In this document: positions 52,867-61,259 of the stretch, piece by piece
Numbering within the stretch: the stretch's first letter is position 1
How the letters are laid out: every line of letters begins with the position of its first letter
Source of the DNA: Microbacterium gallinarum
Lineage (GTDB): Bacteria > Actinomycetota > Actinomycetes > Actinomycetales > Microbacteriaceae
Reading direction: 5' to 3'
Assembly (NCBI RefSeq): GCF_014837165.1
Contig: NZ_JACSPM010000001.1
Location: forward strand, 950,304-1,014,303
Length of the DNA stretch: 64,000 nt
Notes under the pieces: generated by a model
The model's database searches: none
Seen by the model: the letters and a program-made list of their open reading frames with translations, nothing else
Told to the model about the DNA's origin: nothing
Position numbers and translations under genes: made by a program

Positions 52867-53676
52867 ATGCGGACCCGCGCCGAGATCGAATGCTGGCTGA
52901 CCGACATGGACGGGGTCCTCGTCCACGAGAACACGCCGATTCCGGGGGCGTCGCAGCTGCTGCAGCAGTGGCGCGACACCGGCACCCCGTTCCTCGTCCT
53001 GACCAACAACTCGATCTTCACGCCGCGCGATCTGTCGGCCCGGCTGCGGGCCTCGGGCCTCCTCGTCCCCGAGGAGTCGATCTGGACCTCAGCGCTCGCC
53101 ACCGCCGACTTCCTCAAGTCGCAGATGCCCGGCGGAACCGCCTTCGTGATCGGCGAGGCGGGGCTCACCACCGCCCTCCACGAGGCCGGGTTCATCATGA
53201 CGGAGACCGAGCCCGACTACGTGGTCGTCGGCGAGACGCGCAATTACTCGTTCGAGGCGATCACGAAGGCGATCCGGTTCATCGGCGCCGGCGCCCGGTT
53301 CATCGCGACCAACCCCGACGCGACGGGCCCGTCGACCGACGGGGTGCTGCCGGCCACCGGCGCGATCTCGGCGCTCATCACCAAGGCGACCGGCATGGAG
53401 CCGTACGTCGTCGGCAAGCCGAACCCGATGATGTTCCGCTCCGCGATGAACCGCCTCGGCGCGCACTCCGAGAACACCGGGATGATCGGGGACCGCATGG
53501 ACACCGACGTCGTCGCCGGCATCGAGGCGGGCCTGCACACGGTGCTCGTGCTCACCGGCATCAGCGACCCGGCCGAGATCCAGCGCTACCCGTTCCGGCC
53601 TGACGAAGTGCTCGACTCGGTCGCCGACCTGCTCGCCGAGCACCCGGTGGAGGCCGAGGAGACCGACATCCTGTGA
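52867..53676 (+). CDS. HAD-IIA family phosphatase (NagD-like)
   Basis: A 269-residue HAD phosphatase: motif I WLTDMDGVLVHEN, motif II FLVLTNNS, Lys of motif III in VVGKPNPMM, motif IV IGDRMDTDVVAG, with the C2 cap between. NagD-like enzymes hydrolyse nucleotides or sugar phosphates. TAGGCT (52855-52860) ends six bases before the ATG (leaderless). A hairpin follows the stop. Confidence 0.92.
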   Translation: MRTRAEIECWLTDMDGVLVHENTPIPGASQLLQQWRDTGTPFLVLTNNSIFTPRDLSARLRASGLLVPEESIWTSALATADFLKSQMPGGTAFVIGEAGLTTALHEAGFIMTETEPDYVVVGETRNYSFEAITKAIRFIGAGARFIATNPDATGPSTDGVLPATGAISALITKATGMEPYVVGKPNPMMFRSAMNRLGAHSENTGMIGDRMDTDVVAGIEAGLHTVLVLTGISDPAEIQRYPFRPDEVLDSVADLLAEHPVEAEETDIL

Positions 53677-53684
53677 TCGACCGC

Positions 53685-53707
53685 ATGCGGACACGTCGCG
53701 TCCGCAT
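53685..53707 (+). terminator. Hairpin after the HAD phosphatase gene
   Basis: ATGCGGAC (53685-53692) pairs perfectly with GTCCGCAT (53700-53707) around a 7-nt loop, nine bases after the HAD stop. No U-tract follows, so termination efficiency is uncertain. Confidence 0.55.
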
Positions 53708-53727
53708 CGGCCGATAGGGTCGCGGAC

Positions 53728-54303
53728 ATGGGAGCACTCGACGACGGCGTGATGGTGGAGGCAGCGGATGCCGCGGCCTGGCGCGCGTGGCTCGAATCCC
53801 ACCATCGCACCTCGAAGGGCGCCTGGCTCGTGCGTGCGCGGCGCGGGTCGGGCCTGACGTTCGTCGAGTACGAGGACGCGATCCGGCAGGCACTGTGCTT
53901 CGGGTGGATCGACGGTCCGGTCCGCACCTTCGACGACGCGCGGGGCGGCCTGTGGTTCGCGCCGCGCCGGCCGTCGAGCGCGTGGGCCGCCACCAACAAG
54001 GCGCGTCTCATCGAACTCGAGGCCGCAGGGCTCATGATGGAGGCGGGCCTTCGCGCGGTCGAGGTCGCGAAGCAGAACGGCGCCTGGACGGTGCTCGACA
54101 ACGCCGAGGCGATGATCGAGCCCGACGACCTGGCCGCCGCGCTCGACGCCCAGCCCGAGGCCCGGGGGAAATGGGACGCTTTCCCCCCGTCCGCCCGCAA
54201 GATGGGCATCGGTGCCGTCGACGCGGCGCGGCGACCCGAGACGCGCGCGGCGCGCATCGCGAAGATCGTGGCGGACGCCGCCGCAGACAGGAGACCCCGG
54301 TGA
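53728..54303 (+). CDS. YdeI/OmpD-associated (bacteriocin-protection-like) family protein
   Basis: A 191-residue protein of the YdeI/OmdA family: AAAWRAWLESHHRTSKGAWLV, EDAIRQALCFGWIDG, FAPRRPSSAWAATNK and KWDAFPPSARK. The family is linked to stress and peptide resistance in some bacteria, without a known activity. TAGGGT ends seven bases before the ATG (leaderless). GTGA overlap with a 38-residue membrane peptide. Confidence 0.88.
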   Translation: MGALDDGVMVEAADAAAWRAWLESHHRTSKGAWLVRARRGSGLTFVEYEDAIRQALCFGWIDGPVRTFDDARGGLWFAPRRPSSAWAATNKARLIELEAAGLMMEAGLRAVEVAKQNGAWTVLDNAEAMIEPDDLAAALDAQPEARGKWDAFPPSARKMGIGAVDAARRPETRAARIAKIVADAAADRRPR

Positions 54304-54416
54304 CGGAGCTCGAGCAGAATCTTCTCTTCGCCGGTACCGCCATCGTGCTGGCGGGCACGCTGATCGTCTTCGTCTGGCAGTGGTGGCGGGGGCGTCGTCG
54401 CGGCGACGACGACTGA
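54300..54416 (+). CDS. 38-residue single-pass membrane peptide
   Basis: Starts with GTG overlapping the YdeI-family stop (GTGA), the same coupling used across the window. The sequence is one membrane helix (LLFAGTAIVLAGTLIVFVWQ) with a short acidic head and a basic tail WWRGRRRGDDD. The positive-inside rule predicts a cytosolic C-terminus. Unrecognised. Confidence 0.5.
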   Translation: MTELEQNLLFAGTAIVLAGTLIVFVWQWWRGRRRGDDD

Positions 54417-54467
54417 CTGCCGTAGGTCAGCTGACCACGAGGCCGGCTGCGTACAGCTGACGACCGA

Positions 54468-55046
54468 CTACTGCGGGTCGAGCCCCAGGTCGTCGAGGTC
54501 GATCGCGGCGAGCCACTGCAGCCCCTCCGCCTCGACGGCGGCCTGAGCGCCCGTCTTGCGGTCGACGATCACGGCGACGGCGACCGGTTCCGCGCCCTCC
54601 CGGCGCAGCGCCTCGACGGCCTTGAGTGCGGACTGCCCTGTGGTCGAGGTGTCTTCGAGCACGACGACGCGCTTGCCCGCGACATCCGCTCCCTCCACCT
54701 GACGGCCGCGACCGTGGTCCTTGGGCTCCTTGCGCACGACGAACGCGTCGAGCGGCATGTGGGTGCGCGCCGACTCGTGCATGACGGCGTTGGCGATCGG
54801 GTCGGCGCCCAGCGTGAGCCCGCCGACCGCGACGATGCCGTCGAGGTCGCGGATGAGGTCGAGCATGATTCGGCCGATCGACGGGGCGGCGCGGTGGTCG
54901 AGGGTGAGCTTGCGCATGTCGACGTAGTACGTCGCCTGCGTGCCGCTCGAGAGCGTGAAGTCGCCGTGGAACACCGCCTCGTCCTGGACGAGGGCGATGA
55001 GGTACTGGCGGTCGGCTTCGAGCGCGGGCGTGGACGCGACGGTCAT
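54468..55046 (-). CDS. pyrE: Orotate phosphoribosyltransferase
   Basis: A 192-residue PyrE, converting orotate and PRPP to OMP in pyrimidine synthesis. Evidence: FTLSSGTQATYYVDMRKLT at the N-terminus, AVGGLTLGADPIANAV, and the PRPP loop VVVLEDTSTTGQSALKAVEA. It stands alone rather than in a pyr operon. TAGAAT (plus strand ATTCTA 55053-55058) ends six bases before the ATG (leaderless). Confidence 0.95.
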   Translation of the reverse strand: MTVASTPALEADRQYLIALVQDEAVFHGDFTLSSGTQATYYVDMRKLTLDHRAAPSIGRIMLDLIRDLDGIVAVGGLTLGADPIANAVMHESARTHMPLDAFVVRKEPKDHGRGRQVEGADVAGKRVVVLEDTSTTGQSALKAVEALRREGAEPVAVAVIVDRKTGAQAAVEAEGLQWLAAIDLDDLGLDPQ

Positions 55047-55079
55047 GGGTCGATTCTACGGATGCCGGGGAACGACGAA

Positions 55080-55107
55080 GCGGGTGCGATCGCGCGATCG
55101 CACCCGC
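55080..55107. terminator. Palindromic terminator downstream of the trypsin-like gene
   Basis: A perfect 28-bp palindrome (14 + 14) 14 bases beyond the stop of the minus-strand protease gene and upstream of pyrE. As RNA it forms a GC-rich hairpin. Confidence 0.75.
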
Positions 55108-55121
55108 CCGTCGTGCGTCGA

Positions 55122-55910
55122 TCAGTCCAGGAAGGGCATCACGAAGGCGAGGTCGTCGGCACGGTCGACGCGGTACACGCCGCCGGTGCCGGCGCACGTG
55201 CTGTTGAGGCCGAACGAGGTCACGCCCGCGATGACCTTGGTCGATCCCAGGAAGTTCGGGCCGCCCGAGTCACCCGAGCAGGTGCCGCCGGTGTGCGCGT
55301 TGTTCGACAGCAGCAGCGAGCCGTCGCCGGTGAAGCCGGTGTTGATCTGGTTCAGCTTCGGGTACGAGACCATCCGCAAGCGCTCGGCCTGGTCCTTCCA
55401 CGACGCAGCGTCGGGGAAGCTCTTCTGCAGCCCGTAGCCGACGGCGGTGAAGGTCGCGGCCTTCTTGTTCGTCTTCAGCGCGTCGAGCTGGTCGAGTGCG
55501 GGCAGCGCGCCGTATCGCGGCAGGTCGACGGCCTGGTCGAGCACCACGACGCCCACGTCGTACAGGTAGAACGCGGCGTCGTCGTACTCCGGGTGCGTGT
55601 GCGGCGTGCCGCTGACCTCACCGGTCGTGGGGTATCCGTGGACCGCGGCATCCCGAACGTCGTCGTCGAACCACAGCTCGACGTGGTCGGCGCCGGAGGT
55701 GCAGTGCCCCGCCGTGAGGTAGACCGTCGGCGAGATCAGCGTGCCGCTGCAGCGCCACGCCGGGGCGCCGTCGACGAAGGCGACCATGAGGCCGACCTCC
55801 GGGTGTCCGTTACCGTCCGGCACGCCGTCCGTGATGCCCTGTGCCGGTGCGGCGCTGAGTCCGATGAGTGCCAATGCCGCAACGACTGCGGCAAGCGCTT
55901 TGTGGCGCAT
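55122..55910 (-). CDS. Secreted trypsin-like serine protease (S1 family)
   Basis: A 262-residue protein with signal peptide MRHKALAAVVAALALIGLSA and probable cleavage after APAQG. The catalytic triad is visible: His in TAGHC, Asp in YDVGVVVLDQ, Ser in CSGDSGGPNF. Cys residues are placed for the usual disulfides. No long propeptide. GGGAGAGGGG precedes the ATG. Followed by a strong palindromic terminator. Confidence 0.93.
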   Translation of the reverse strand: MRHKALAAVVAALALIGLSAAPAQGITDGVPDGNGHPEVGLMVAFVDGAPAWRCSGTLISPTVYLTAGHCTSGADHVELWFDDDVRDAAVHGYPTTGEVSGTPHTHPEYDDAAFYLYDVGVVVLDQAVDLPRYGALPALDQLDALKTNKKAATFTAVGYGLQKSFPDAASWKDQAERLRMVSYPKLNQINTGFTGDGSLLLSNNAHTGGTCSGDSGGPNFLGSTKVIAGVTSFGLNSTCAGTGGVYRVDRADDLAFVMPFLD

Positions 55911-56031
55911 GCAGTACCCCTCTCCCTGGGTGTTGGTGGGATGAGCATGTCACCGCGATCGGGACGTTGACAAGGGTGGAATTCCGGATGCCGCGGCCTC
56001 GCGCCCCGCTTCCGGTCATTGCCCGTCGGCG

Positions 56032-56709
56032 TCACCGCGGGGCGTCGAAGTGCTCCCAATGGCCCTCCGAGACGACCTCTGCCTTGCCCTCGACGACCGT
56101 GATCGCCGTCTGGTCATCGATCGCATACGCGGGTCCGGGCATCGTCGCCGCCCAGCGGCGCGCCGCCTCGGTGGTGTTCTCGTCCCACCCCGGATAGTCG
56201 AGGTGCGGGAAGATCGAGAAGTCCACGACGCCCAGAGTCTCGTCGCCGCCGTCGGGTCGCCAGTCGACGAACTGCCCGCCGATGCGCGGCGTCATCACCA
56301 TGCTCCCCGCGCTCACCCCCACCCACACCAGGTCGGGCATCGCGGCGAGCTCGTCGGCCAGGCCGGACTCGCGCATCCAGTGACCCAGGTAGACCGCCTC
56401 GCCGCCGTCGACCAGCAGCACGTCCGCGTCGCGGACCCAGGGCACCCAGCGCTCTGCGCGGATCGACGGCAGGGCCGTGAGCTCGAGCACGCCGACCGAC
56501 TTCCAGCCGAGCGTCGTCAGCGCGCCGCCCCCCTCCCATCGGCCGGCGGTCCCCTTCCAGACGGTCTCGGGTGAGCACATCGGATGCCCCCACTGCGCGG
56601 TCGGGATGAACAGCGCCCGCGACTCGGCGATCGGCTTGCCGAGCAGATCGACCAGCGCCGCCTGGATCGACTCGTTCGTGATCCCGCCTGACGTGAGCAA
56701 CAGCTTCAT
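56032..56709 (-). CDS. Peptidase S51 family (dipeptidase E-like)
   Basis: A 225-residue type 1 glutamine amidotransferase-fold peptidase: MKLLLTSGGITNESIQ, VDGGEAVYLGHWM, the nucleophile elbow VGVSAGSMV (Ser), and FSIFPHLDYPGW with His. S51 enzymes cleave Asp-X dipeptides or act on related peptides. ATG at 56709 has GGAGG eight bases upstream; a non-family 13-residue extension to 56748 was rejected. Confidence 0.9.
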   Translation of the reverse strand: MKLLLTSGGITNESIQAALVDLLGKPIAESRALFIPTAQWGHPMCSPETVWKGTAGRWEGGGALTTLGWKSVGVLELTALPSIRAERWVPWVRDADVLLVDGGEAVYLGHWMRESGLADELAAMPDLVWVGVSAGSMVMTPRIGGQFVDWRPDGGDETLGVVDFSIFPHLDYPGWDENTTEAARRWAATMPGPAYAIDDQTAITVVEGKAEVVSEGHWEHFDAPR

Positions 56710-56835
56710 GAGTCCATCCTCCGCGCGCGTTCCAGTTGTGGTCTGCAACCGGTCCCGGCGACGGTACTACGACCGCGTGGCCACGTGCAACGGCCGACGC
56801 GATCCGCGTCGGCCGCTCGTCCTAGGCTGGAGACC

Positions 56836-57675
56836 ATGCGCTTGGCCACCTGGAACGTGAACTCGATCCGCGCCCGAGTCGACAGGATCGTCGACTTCGC
56901 GGTGCGCGAGCATCTGGACGTGCTCGCCATGCAGGAGATCAAGTGCAAGGTCGAGCAGTTTCCGTTCGCCGCCTTCGAAGACGCCGGCTTCCACGTCGAG
57001 GCGCACGGGTTCTCGCAGTGGAACGGCGTCGCGATCGCGAGCCGCGAGCCGGTCGAGAACGTGCGCACCGCGTTTCCGGGCATGCCCGGTTTCGAGAAGG
57101 GACACAACGGACCGGATGCTCCGCAGGAGGCCCGTGCGATGGGCGCGACCGTCGGCGGAGTCGAGGTCTGGAGCCTCTACGTGCCGAACGGCCGCTCGCT
57201 CGGCGACCCCCACTACTTCTACAAGCTCGACTGGCTCGCGGCGCTCGAGCAGTACACCCGCGACTCACTGACGGCGAATCCCGATCTCGCACTCGCCCTG
57301 GTCGGCGACTTCAACATCGCGCCGACGGACGCCGACAACGGCGACCCGACCGTCGTGCAGGGCTTCGCGACCCATGTGTCGCCGCCCGAGCGCGCGGCCT
57401 TCACCGCGCTCGAGAGCGCCGGGCTGACCGACGTGGTGCGCCCGCTCGTGCCGACCGGGTACACGTACTGGGACTACAAGCAGCTGCGGTTCCCGCGCAA
57501 CGAGGGCATGCGCATCGACTTCATCCTGGGCTCGCATGCGGTCGCCGATGCCGTGACCGGCGCCACGATCCACCGCAACGAGCGCAAGGGCGAGGCGCCG
57601 AGCGATCACGTTCCTGTGGTCGTCGACCTCGACCTGGAGGGCCCCGACGACGACGATCGCCCGATGATCTTCTGA
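56836..57675 (+). CDS. xth: Exodeoxyribonuclease III (AP endonuclease)
   Basis: A 279-residue ExoIII-type nuclease that repairs abasic sites and 3'-blocked ends. Motifs: RLATWNVNSIRARVDR, LAMQEIKCKVEQFP (catalytic Glu), GDFNIAPTDAD, YTYWDYK and GEAPSDHVPVVVDL (catalytic Asp-His). TAGGCT (56823-56828) ends seven bases before the ATG; GGAG also lies there, so the transcript may be leaderless or short-leader. Confidence 0.95.
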   Translation: MRLATWNVNSIRARVDRIVDFAVREHLDVLAMQEIKCKVEQFPFAAFEDAGFHVEAHGFSQWNGVAIASREPVENVRTAFPGMPGFEKGHNGPDAPQEARAMGATVGGVEVWSLYVPNGRSLGDPHYFYKLDWLAALEQYTRDSLTANPDLALALVGDFNIAPTDADNGDPTVVQGFATHVSPPERAAFTALESAGLTDVVRPLVPTGYTYWDYKQLRFPRNEGMRIDFILGSHAVADAVTGATIHRNERKGEAPSDHVPVVVDLDLEGPDDDDRPMIF

Positions 57676-57749
57676 CGCGACGGCTGGTTCCCCGGGCCGT
57701 CATTGTCAAGCGCTGGGCACGGCACCCCACCCCTGCCTACTCTGGGCCC

Positions 57750-58475
57750 ATGGCGGTGAACGAGCTCTGGCTGGTCAGGCACGGGGAGAGCGTCGGCAAT
57801 GTGGCGGCGACGCAGGCGGAACTCGATGGGCTCGACACGATCCCGCTCGAAATCCGCGATGCCGACGTTCCGCTGTCCGACACGGGCCGCGAGCAGGCCG
57901 CGGCGCTCGGTGAGTGGCTCGATGAGGGCCACGCGCACATCGACGACTACTGGGTCTCGCCGTATGTGCGCGCACAGGAGACCCTGCGGATCGCGCTCGG
58001 CGAGCGCGCGACGCCCTCGCCGCCCGCCCTCGACGAGCGATTGCGCGACCGGGAGCTCGGCATCCTGGATCTGCTCACGCGCACGGGTGTGCAGCGCCTG
58101 CATCCCGAGGAGCGCGCCCGGCGCCTGCACCTCGGCAAGTTCTACCACCGGCCGCCCGGCGGCGAGTCGTGGGCCGACGTCGCGTTGCGTCTGCGGTCCT
58201 TCCTGCGGGACCGGCTCGACGGACCGGGTGAGAAGGCCATGATCGTCGCGCATGATGCGGTGGTGATGCTGCTGCTGTACGTGCTCCTCCCCCTGCGCGA
58301 GGACGAGCTGCTCGACTTCGCCGCCGAGAACACCGTGCTCAACGCCTCGGTCACTCACCTCGTGCGCCGCGACCCGGGCTGGGAGCTGGTGGCGTTCTCC
58401 GACGTCACCCACCTGCAGCGCGAGGGCGCGGACGTCACGGTGCATCCCGGGAACCCCGATGTCGAGCCGGCCTGA
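57750..58475 (+). CDS. Histidine phosphatase superfamily protein
   Basis: A 241-residue phosphoglycerate-mutase-like phosphatase: LWLVRHGESVGNVAA (RHG with catalytic His), WVSPYVRAQETLRIAL, RELGILD and MIVAHDAVVMLLLY (second His). Substrate unknown. TACTCT (57738-57743) ends six bases before the ATG (leaderless). Its end overlaps nnrD by 17 bp, an unusual pairing with NAD(P)HX repair. Confidence 0.9.
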   Translation: MAVNELWLVRHGESVGNVAATQAELDGLDTIPLEIRDADVPLSDTGREQAAALGEWLDEGHAHIDDYWVSPYVRAQETLRIALGERATPSPPALDERLRDRELGILDLLTRTGVQRLHPEERARRLHLGKFYHRPPGGESWADVALRLRSFLRDRLDGPGEKAMIVAHDAVVMLLLYVLLPLREDELLDFAAENTVLNASVTHLVRRDPGWELVAFSDVTHLQREGADVTVHPGNPDVEPA

Positions 58476-59304
58476 GCGCGTCGGTCCCGAGCTTCTGCGG
58501 GGGTGGGGCCTCCCCGATCCCGGCGATTCCAAGAAGGCACGCGGCGACGTGCTGGTCGTCGGCGGCTCGCGCAGCGCGCCGGGTGCGGCGCTGCTCGCGG
58601 GTGAGGCGGCGCTGCGCGTCGGTGCCGGGCGGATCGCCCTCGCCGTGCCGGGGTCGATCGACGCGCAGGTGGGCGTCGCCCTGCCGGAGGCCGGCGTTCT
58701 CGCGCTGCCCGATCACGCCGACGACCCGTTCGAGGGCGACCTGCTCGACCACGTGACCCGCGCCGACGTCGTGCTCGTCGGGCCCGGCTTCGACGATCCC
58801 GACGAGACGCGCGCGACCCTCCTCGCGGTGGTCGCCGCCGGTGCGCGGCGGCTGGTGCTCGATGCGTTCGCGCTCGGGGTGCTGCCGAGTGTCGAGCGGG
58901 ACGCTCTGCCGCCCGACGTGGTGCTGAGCCCGAACAAGGACGAGCTCGGCATCCTGCTCGATCGGGACCTGCGCGACGAGACGACCGATGTCGCCGACGC
59001 CGCGCGCCGCTTCGACGCCGTCGTCGGGTGCTACGGCACCGTCGCACACCCGGACGGCCGCCTCTGGCGCGTCGATGAGGGTGGAGCAGGGCTGGGGACA
59101 TCGGGCAGCGGTGATGTGCTGGCCGGGGCGATCGCCGGGTTCGTCGCGCGCGGCCTGCCCATCGAGCGCGCCGCGGTGTGGGGCGCCTGGATCCATGCCC
59201 GCGCCGGGTCTCGCCTCGAGGAGCGCGTCGGCCTCGGCTTCCTCGCGCGCGACCTCACGGTCGAACTGACTCCGACGGTGCGCGACACGCTGGCCGCCGA
59301 TTGA
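58459..59304 (+). CDS. nnrD: ADP-dependent NAD(P)H-hydrate dehydratase
   Basis: A 281-residue ribokinase-like NnrD that dehydrates damaged NAD(P)HX back to NAD(P)H. Seen: KKARGDVLVVGGSRSAPGAALL, VLSPNKDELGILL and the C-terminal anion-hole GLGTSGSGDVLAGAIAGFVA. The epimerase domain often fused to it is absent. Overlaps the histidine phosphatase gene by 17 bp. Confidence 0.93.
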   Translation: MSSRPERVGPELLRGWGLPDPGDSKKARGDVLVVGGSRSAPGAALLAGEAALRVGAGRIALAVPGSIDAQVGVALPEAGVLALPDHADDPFEGDLLDHVTRADVVLVGPGFDDPDETRATLLAVVAAGARRLVLDAFALGVLPSVERDALPPDVVLSPNKDELGILLDRDLRDETTDVADAARRFDAVVGCYGTVAHPDGRLWRVDEGGAGLGTSGSGDVLAGAIAGFVARGLPIERAAVWGAWIHARAGSRLEERVGLGFLARDLTVELTPTVRDTLAAD

Positions 59305-59310
59305 GCCGGC

Positions 59311-59877
59311 TCAGCCCTCGGTGGCCGGCGCCGGCGTGCAACTCGCGGGCGGGTAGTTGCCACTGAGCTGGAAGTCCCAGCAGGTGAGGAAGTGCTCCTG
59401 GTTGAGTCCGAGGACGAACGCGATGATCGCCACTCCGAGCACGACTCCCGCGATGAGCCACTTCGTCCCGCGGCTCGACTCGTGCGCGAAGTCGGGGAAG
59501 GCCACACGGACGAGCACCCACAGCGTGAACGGGATGCCGATCAGCACCGCCAGGATCGCGACGACGTCGACGATCGCGATCAGCAGATCGGTCTCCTCGT
59601 CGGAGACGACGAACGACAGCACGAGCCAGACCGACGGGAGCAGGAGCAGGAATGCCCGGACCAGCTTTCCCCCGACCGGCTTCCGCTCGACGAGCACGAA
59701 CACGAAGGCGGCCGTCGACGCCGCCCACACCGTCAGGATGTCGTTGAAGAAGATCTCGCCGTAGACACCGAGGGTGAACGCCGGCCACCAGGCGATCACC
59801 GCCATGCCGACCATCACCACCCCGATGGGCACGTCGCGCCGGCGGCGCTCCGCCCTGACCCTGCCGGTCTCGCTCAC
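59311..59877 (-). CDS. Multi-pass membrane protein of unknown function
   Basis: A 188-residue protein with five hydrophobic segments (about residues 17-36, 44-62, 72-90, 98-122, 142-162) and an extracytoplasmic Cys pair in TCWDFQLSGNYPPASC. No family recognised. GTG at 59877; TAGCGT (plus strand ACGCTA 59884-59889) ends six bases upstream (leaderless). Confidence 0.75.
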   Translation of the reverse strand: MSETGRVRAERRRRDVPIGVVMVGMAVIAWWPAFTLGVYGEIFFNDILTVWAASTAAFVFVLVERKPVGGKLVRAFLLLLPSVWLVLSFVVSDEETDLLIAIVDVVAILAVLIGIPFTLWVLVRVAFPDFAHESSRGTKWLIAGVVLGVAIIAFVLGLNQEHFLTCWDFQLSGNYPPASCTPAPATEG

Positions 59878-59948
59878 ACCCGCACGCTAGCGGGGGCCAG
59901 CGCGAGCCCCCGGCGGCACACGCCGGGCGGCGCGGCCGCGGCCTCCGG

Positions 59949-60653
59949 TCACACGACCAGTTCCGACGCGCCGGTCGGGTCGATGTGGAAGGTCGCGGCG
60001 AATCGCTCCAGCAGGGTCGCATCACCCGACACCACCGCCAGCACCTCGCGGTCGATGGCCTCGGCGGGCGTGACCTCGCCCGAGATGAGCAGCCGGATGC
60101 CCGGGCCCGCCGCGAAGACGAGGCCGGCTTCGCCGTCCGGCATCGCGCCCCCGACGGGAGGGGCCGGCGGCGCGAGCTGGGCGATGCGCAGCTCGGTTCC
60201 GTCGACCTGCACGCGCAGCGCGACGTCGGCGACGTGCACCTCGTAGTCCGCCGCGGGGAGGTCGGCAGCGGCATCCGCTCGGAACGCCGTCCGGAGCGCC
60301 ATGGTGAGCGAGTCCGCGGTGACGACGTCTTCGGGGGCGGGGTCGCCCATCTGCGCGAAGCCCCACCGTCCGAGCGCGAGCACCACGGGCTCGAGCCGGC
60401 GGCCGTACGGCGTGAGCTCGTACACGAGCCCGCAGTTCATGAGCGGAACGCGCCGCACGACACCGCCCTCCTGCAGCTCCTTCAGCCGCGTGGAAAGGAT
60501 GTTCGTGGGGATCTTGGGCAGCCCCAGCTTGAGGTCGGTGTACCGCCGCGGCCCGACGAGCAGATCGCGGACGATGAGCAGCGCCCACCGCTCGCCGATC
60601 AGCTCGACGGCCGTCGTGACCCCGCAGTACTGCCCGTAGCTGCGGGACGCCAT
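59949..60653 (-). CDS. HxlR-family regulator with C-terminal SCP2-like domain
   Basis: A 234-residue protein. The N-terminal HxlR winged helix (YCGVTTAVELIGERWALLIV, KIPTNILSTRLKELQEGGVV) is followed by about 120 residues resembling a sterol-carrier/SCP2-like fold (LLISGEVTPAEAIDREVLAV). The ATG at 60653 directly abuts the upstream VOC gene stop, so the regulator is co-transcribed with it and may regulate its own promoter. Confidence 0.87.
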   Translation of the reverse strand: MASRSYGQYCGVTTAVELIGERWALLIVRDLLVGPRRYTDLKLGLPKIPTNILSTRLKELQEGGVVRRVPLMNCGLVYELTPYGRRLEPVVLALGRWGFAQMGDPAPEDVVTADSLTMALRTAFRADAAADLPAADYEVHVADVALRVQVDGTELRIAQLAPPAPPVGGAMPDGEAGLVFAAGPGIRLLISGEVTPAEAIDREVLAVVSGDATLLERFAATFHIDPTGASELVV

Positions 60654-61091
60654 CTACGCCTGCGCCTGCGCCGCCGCGTAGGCGTCGGGACCCTGCTCGG
60701 CCGCCTGCGGTTCCATGAAGACGAACTCGATGCCGTTGCCGTCGGGGTCTTCGAGGTCGCGGCTGTACATGAAGCCGTAGTCCTTCGGTTCGGTCGGCTC
60801 GGTGCCGCCGTTGGCCAGGCCCGCTTCGACGATCTGGTCGACGGCCTCGCGCGACTCGCGGCTCAGCGCGATCAGCACCTGCGCGTGCGTGGCCGGGTCG
60901 GCGAACTCCTTCTCGGTGAACGTCGAGAAGTACTCCTTGCTGAGCACCATGAAGTAGACGTTGTCGTCCCACACGATGCACGCCGCGTTCTCGTCGGTGA
61001 ACAGCGGGTTGATGCCCGCGCCGAGCGACGTGTAGAACGACTTGGCCCGCTCGAGGTCGTTCGTCGCGATGTTCACGAAGATGTGCGTCAT
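60654..61091 (-). CDS. VOC-family (glyoxalase-like) protein
   Basis: A 145-residue VOC protein: THIFVNIATNDLERAKSFYTS, NPLFTDENAACIVWDDNVYF, and SRDLEDPDGNGIEFVFM with the typical metal Glu. This subgroup (COG3607-like, lactoylglutathione lyase-related) has no firm substrate. First gene of the operon with the HxlR regulator; GGGAG precedes the ATG at 61091. Confidence 0.88.
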   Translation of the reverse strand: MTHIFVNIATNDLERAKSFYTSLGAGINPLFTDENAACIVWDDNVYFMVLSKEYFSTFTEKEFADPATHAQVLIALSRESREAVDQIVEAGLANGGTEPTEPKDYGFMYSRDLEDPDGNGIEFVFMEPQAAEQGPDAYAAAQAQA

Positions 61092-61149
61092 TGCCCTGCT
61101 CCCTTGCCCGTGGCGGTCGTGCCGCGGTGTGCTCCGCGGCGATGGGTCG

Positions 61150-61187
61150 ATACTTGCAAAAAGCAATTTGACTTGTCAATAGCAAGT
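61150..61187 (-). promoter_or_regulatory. VOC-HxlR promoter with overlapping inverted repeats
   Basis: On the minus strand TTGACA (plus strand 61174-61179) and AAGTAT (61150-61155) are 18 bases apart. Inverted repeats cover it: ACTTGC (61152-61157) with GCAAGT (61182-61187), TTGC-AAAAA-GCAA (61154-61166) and TTGAC-TT-GTCAA (61168-61179). The stretch is strikingly AT-rich for this genome. Likely the HxlR operator. Confidence 0.7.
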
Positions 61188-61259
61188 AACCCCCGACCCG
61201 GTCCGGGCTCCGTCGTGCGGGGGATGCCCGGGCACCCGCGACAGCCCTACCGTGGAGGG

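Noticed and set aside
60022..61185. A 387-codon minus-strand open frame spanning the VOC and HxlR genes.
   Set aside because: It is out of frame with both supported genes, Arg/His-rich and without domains.
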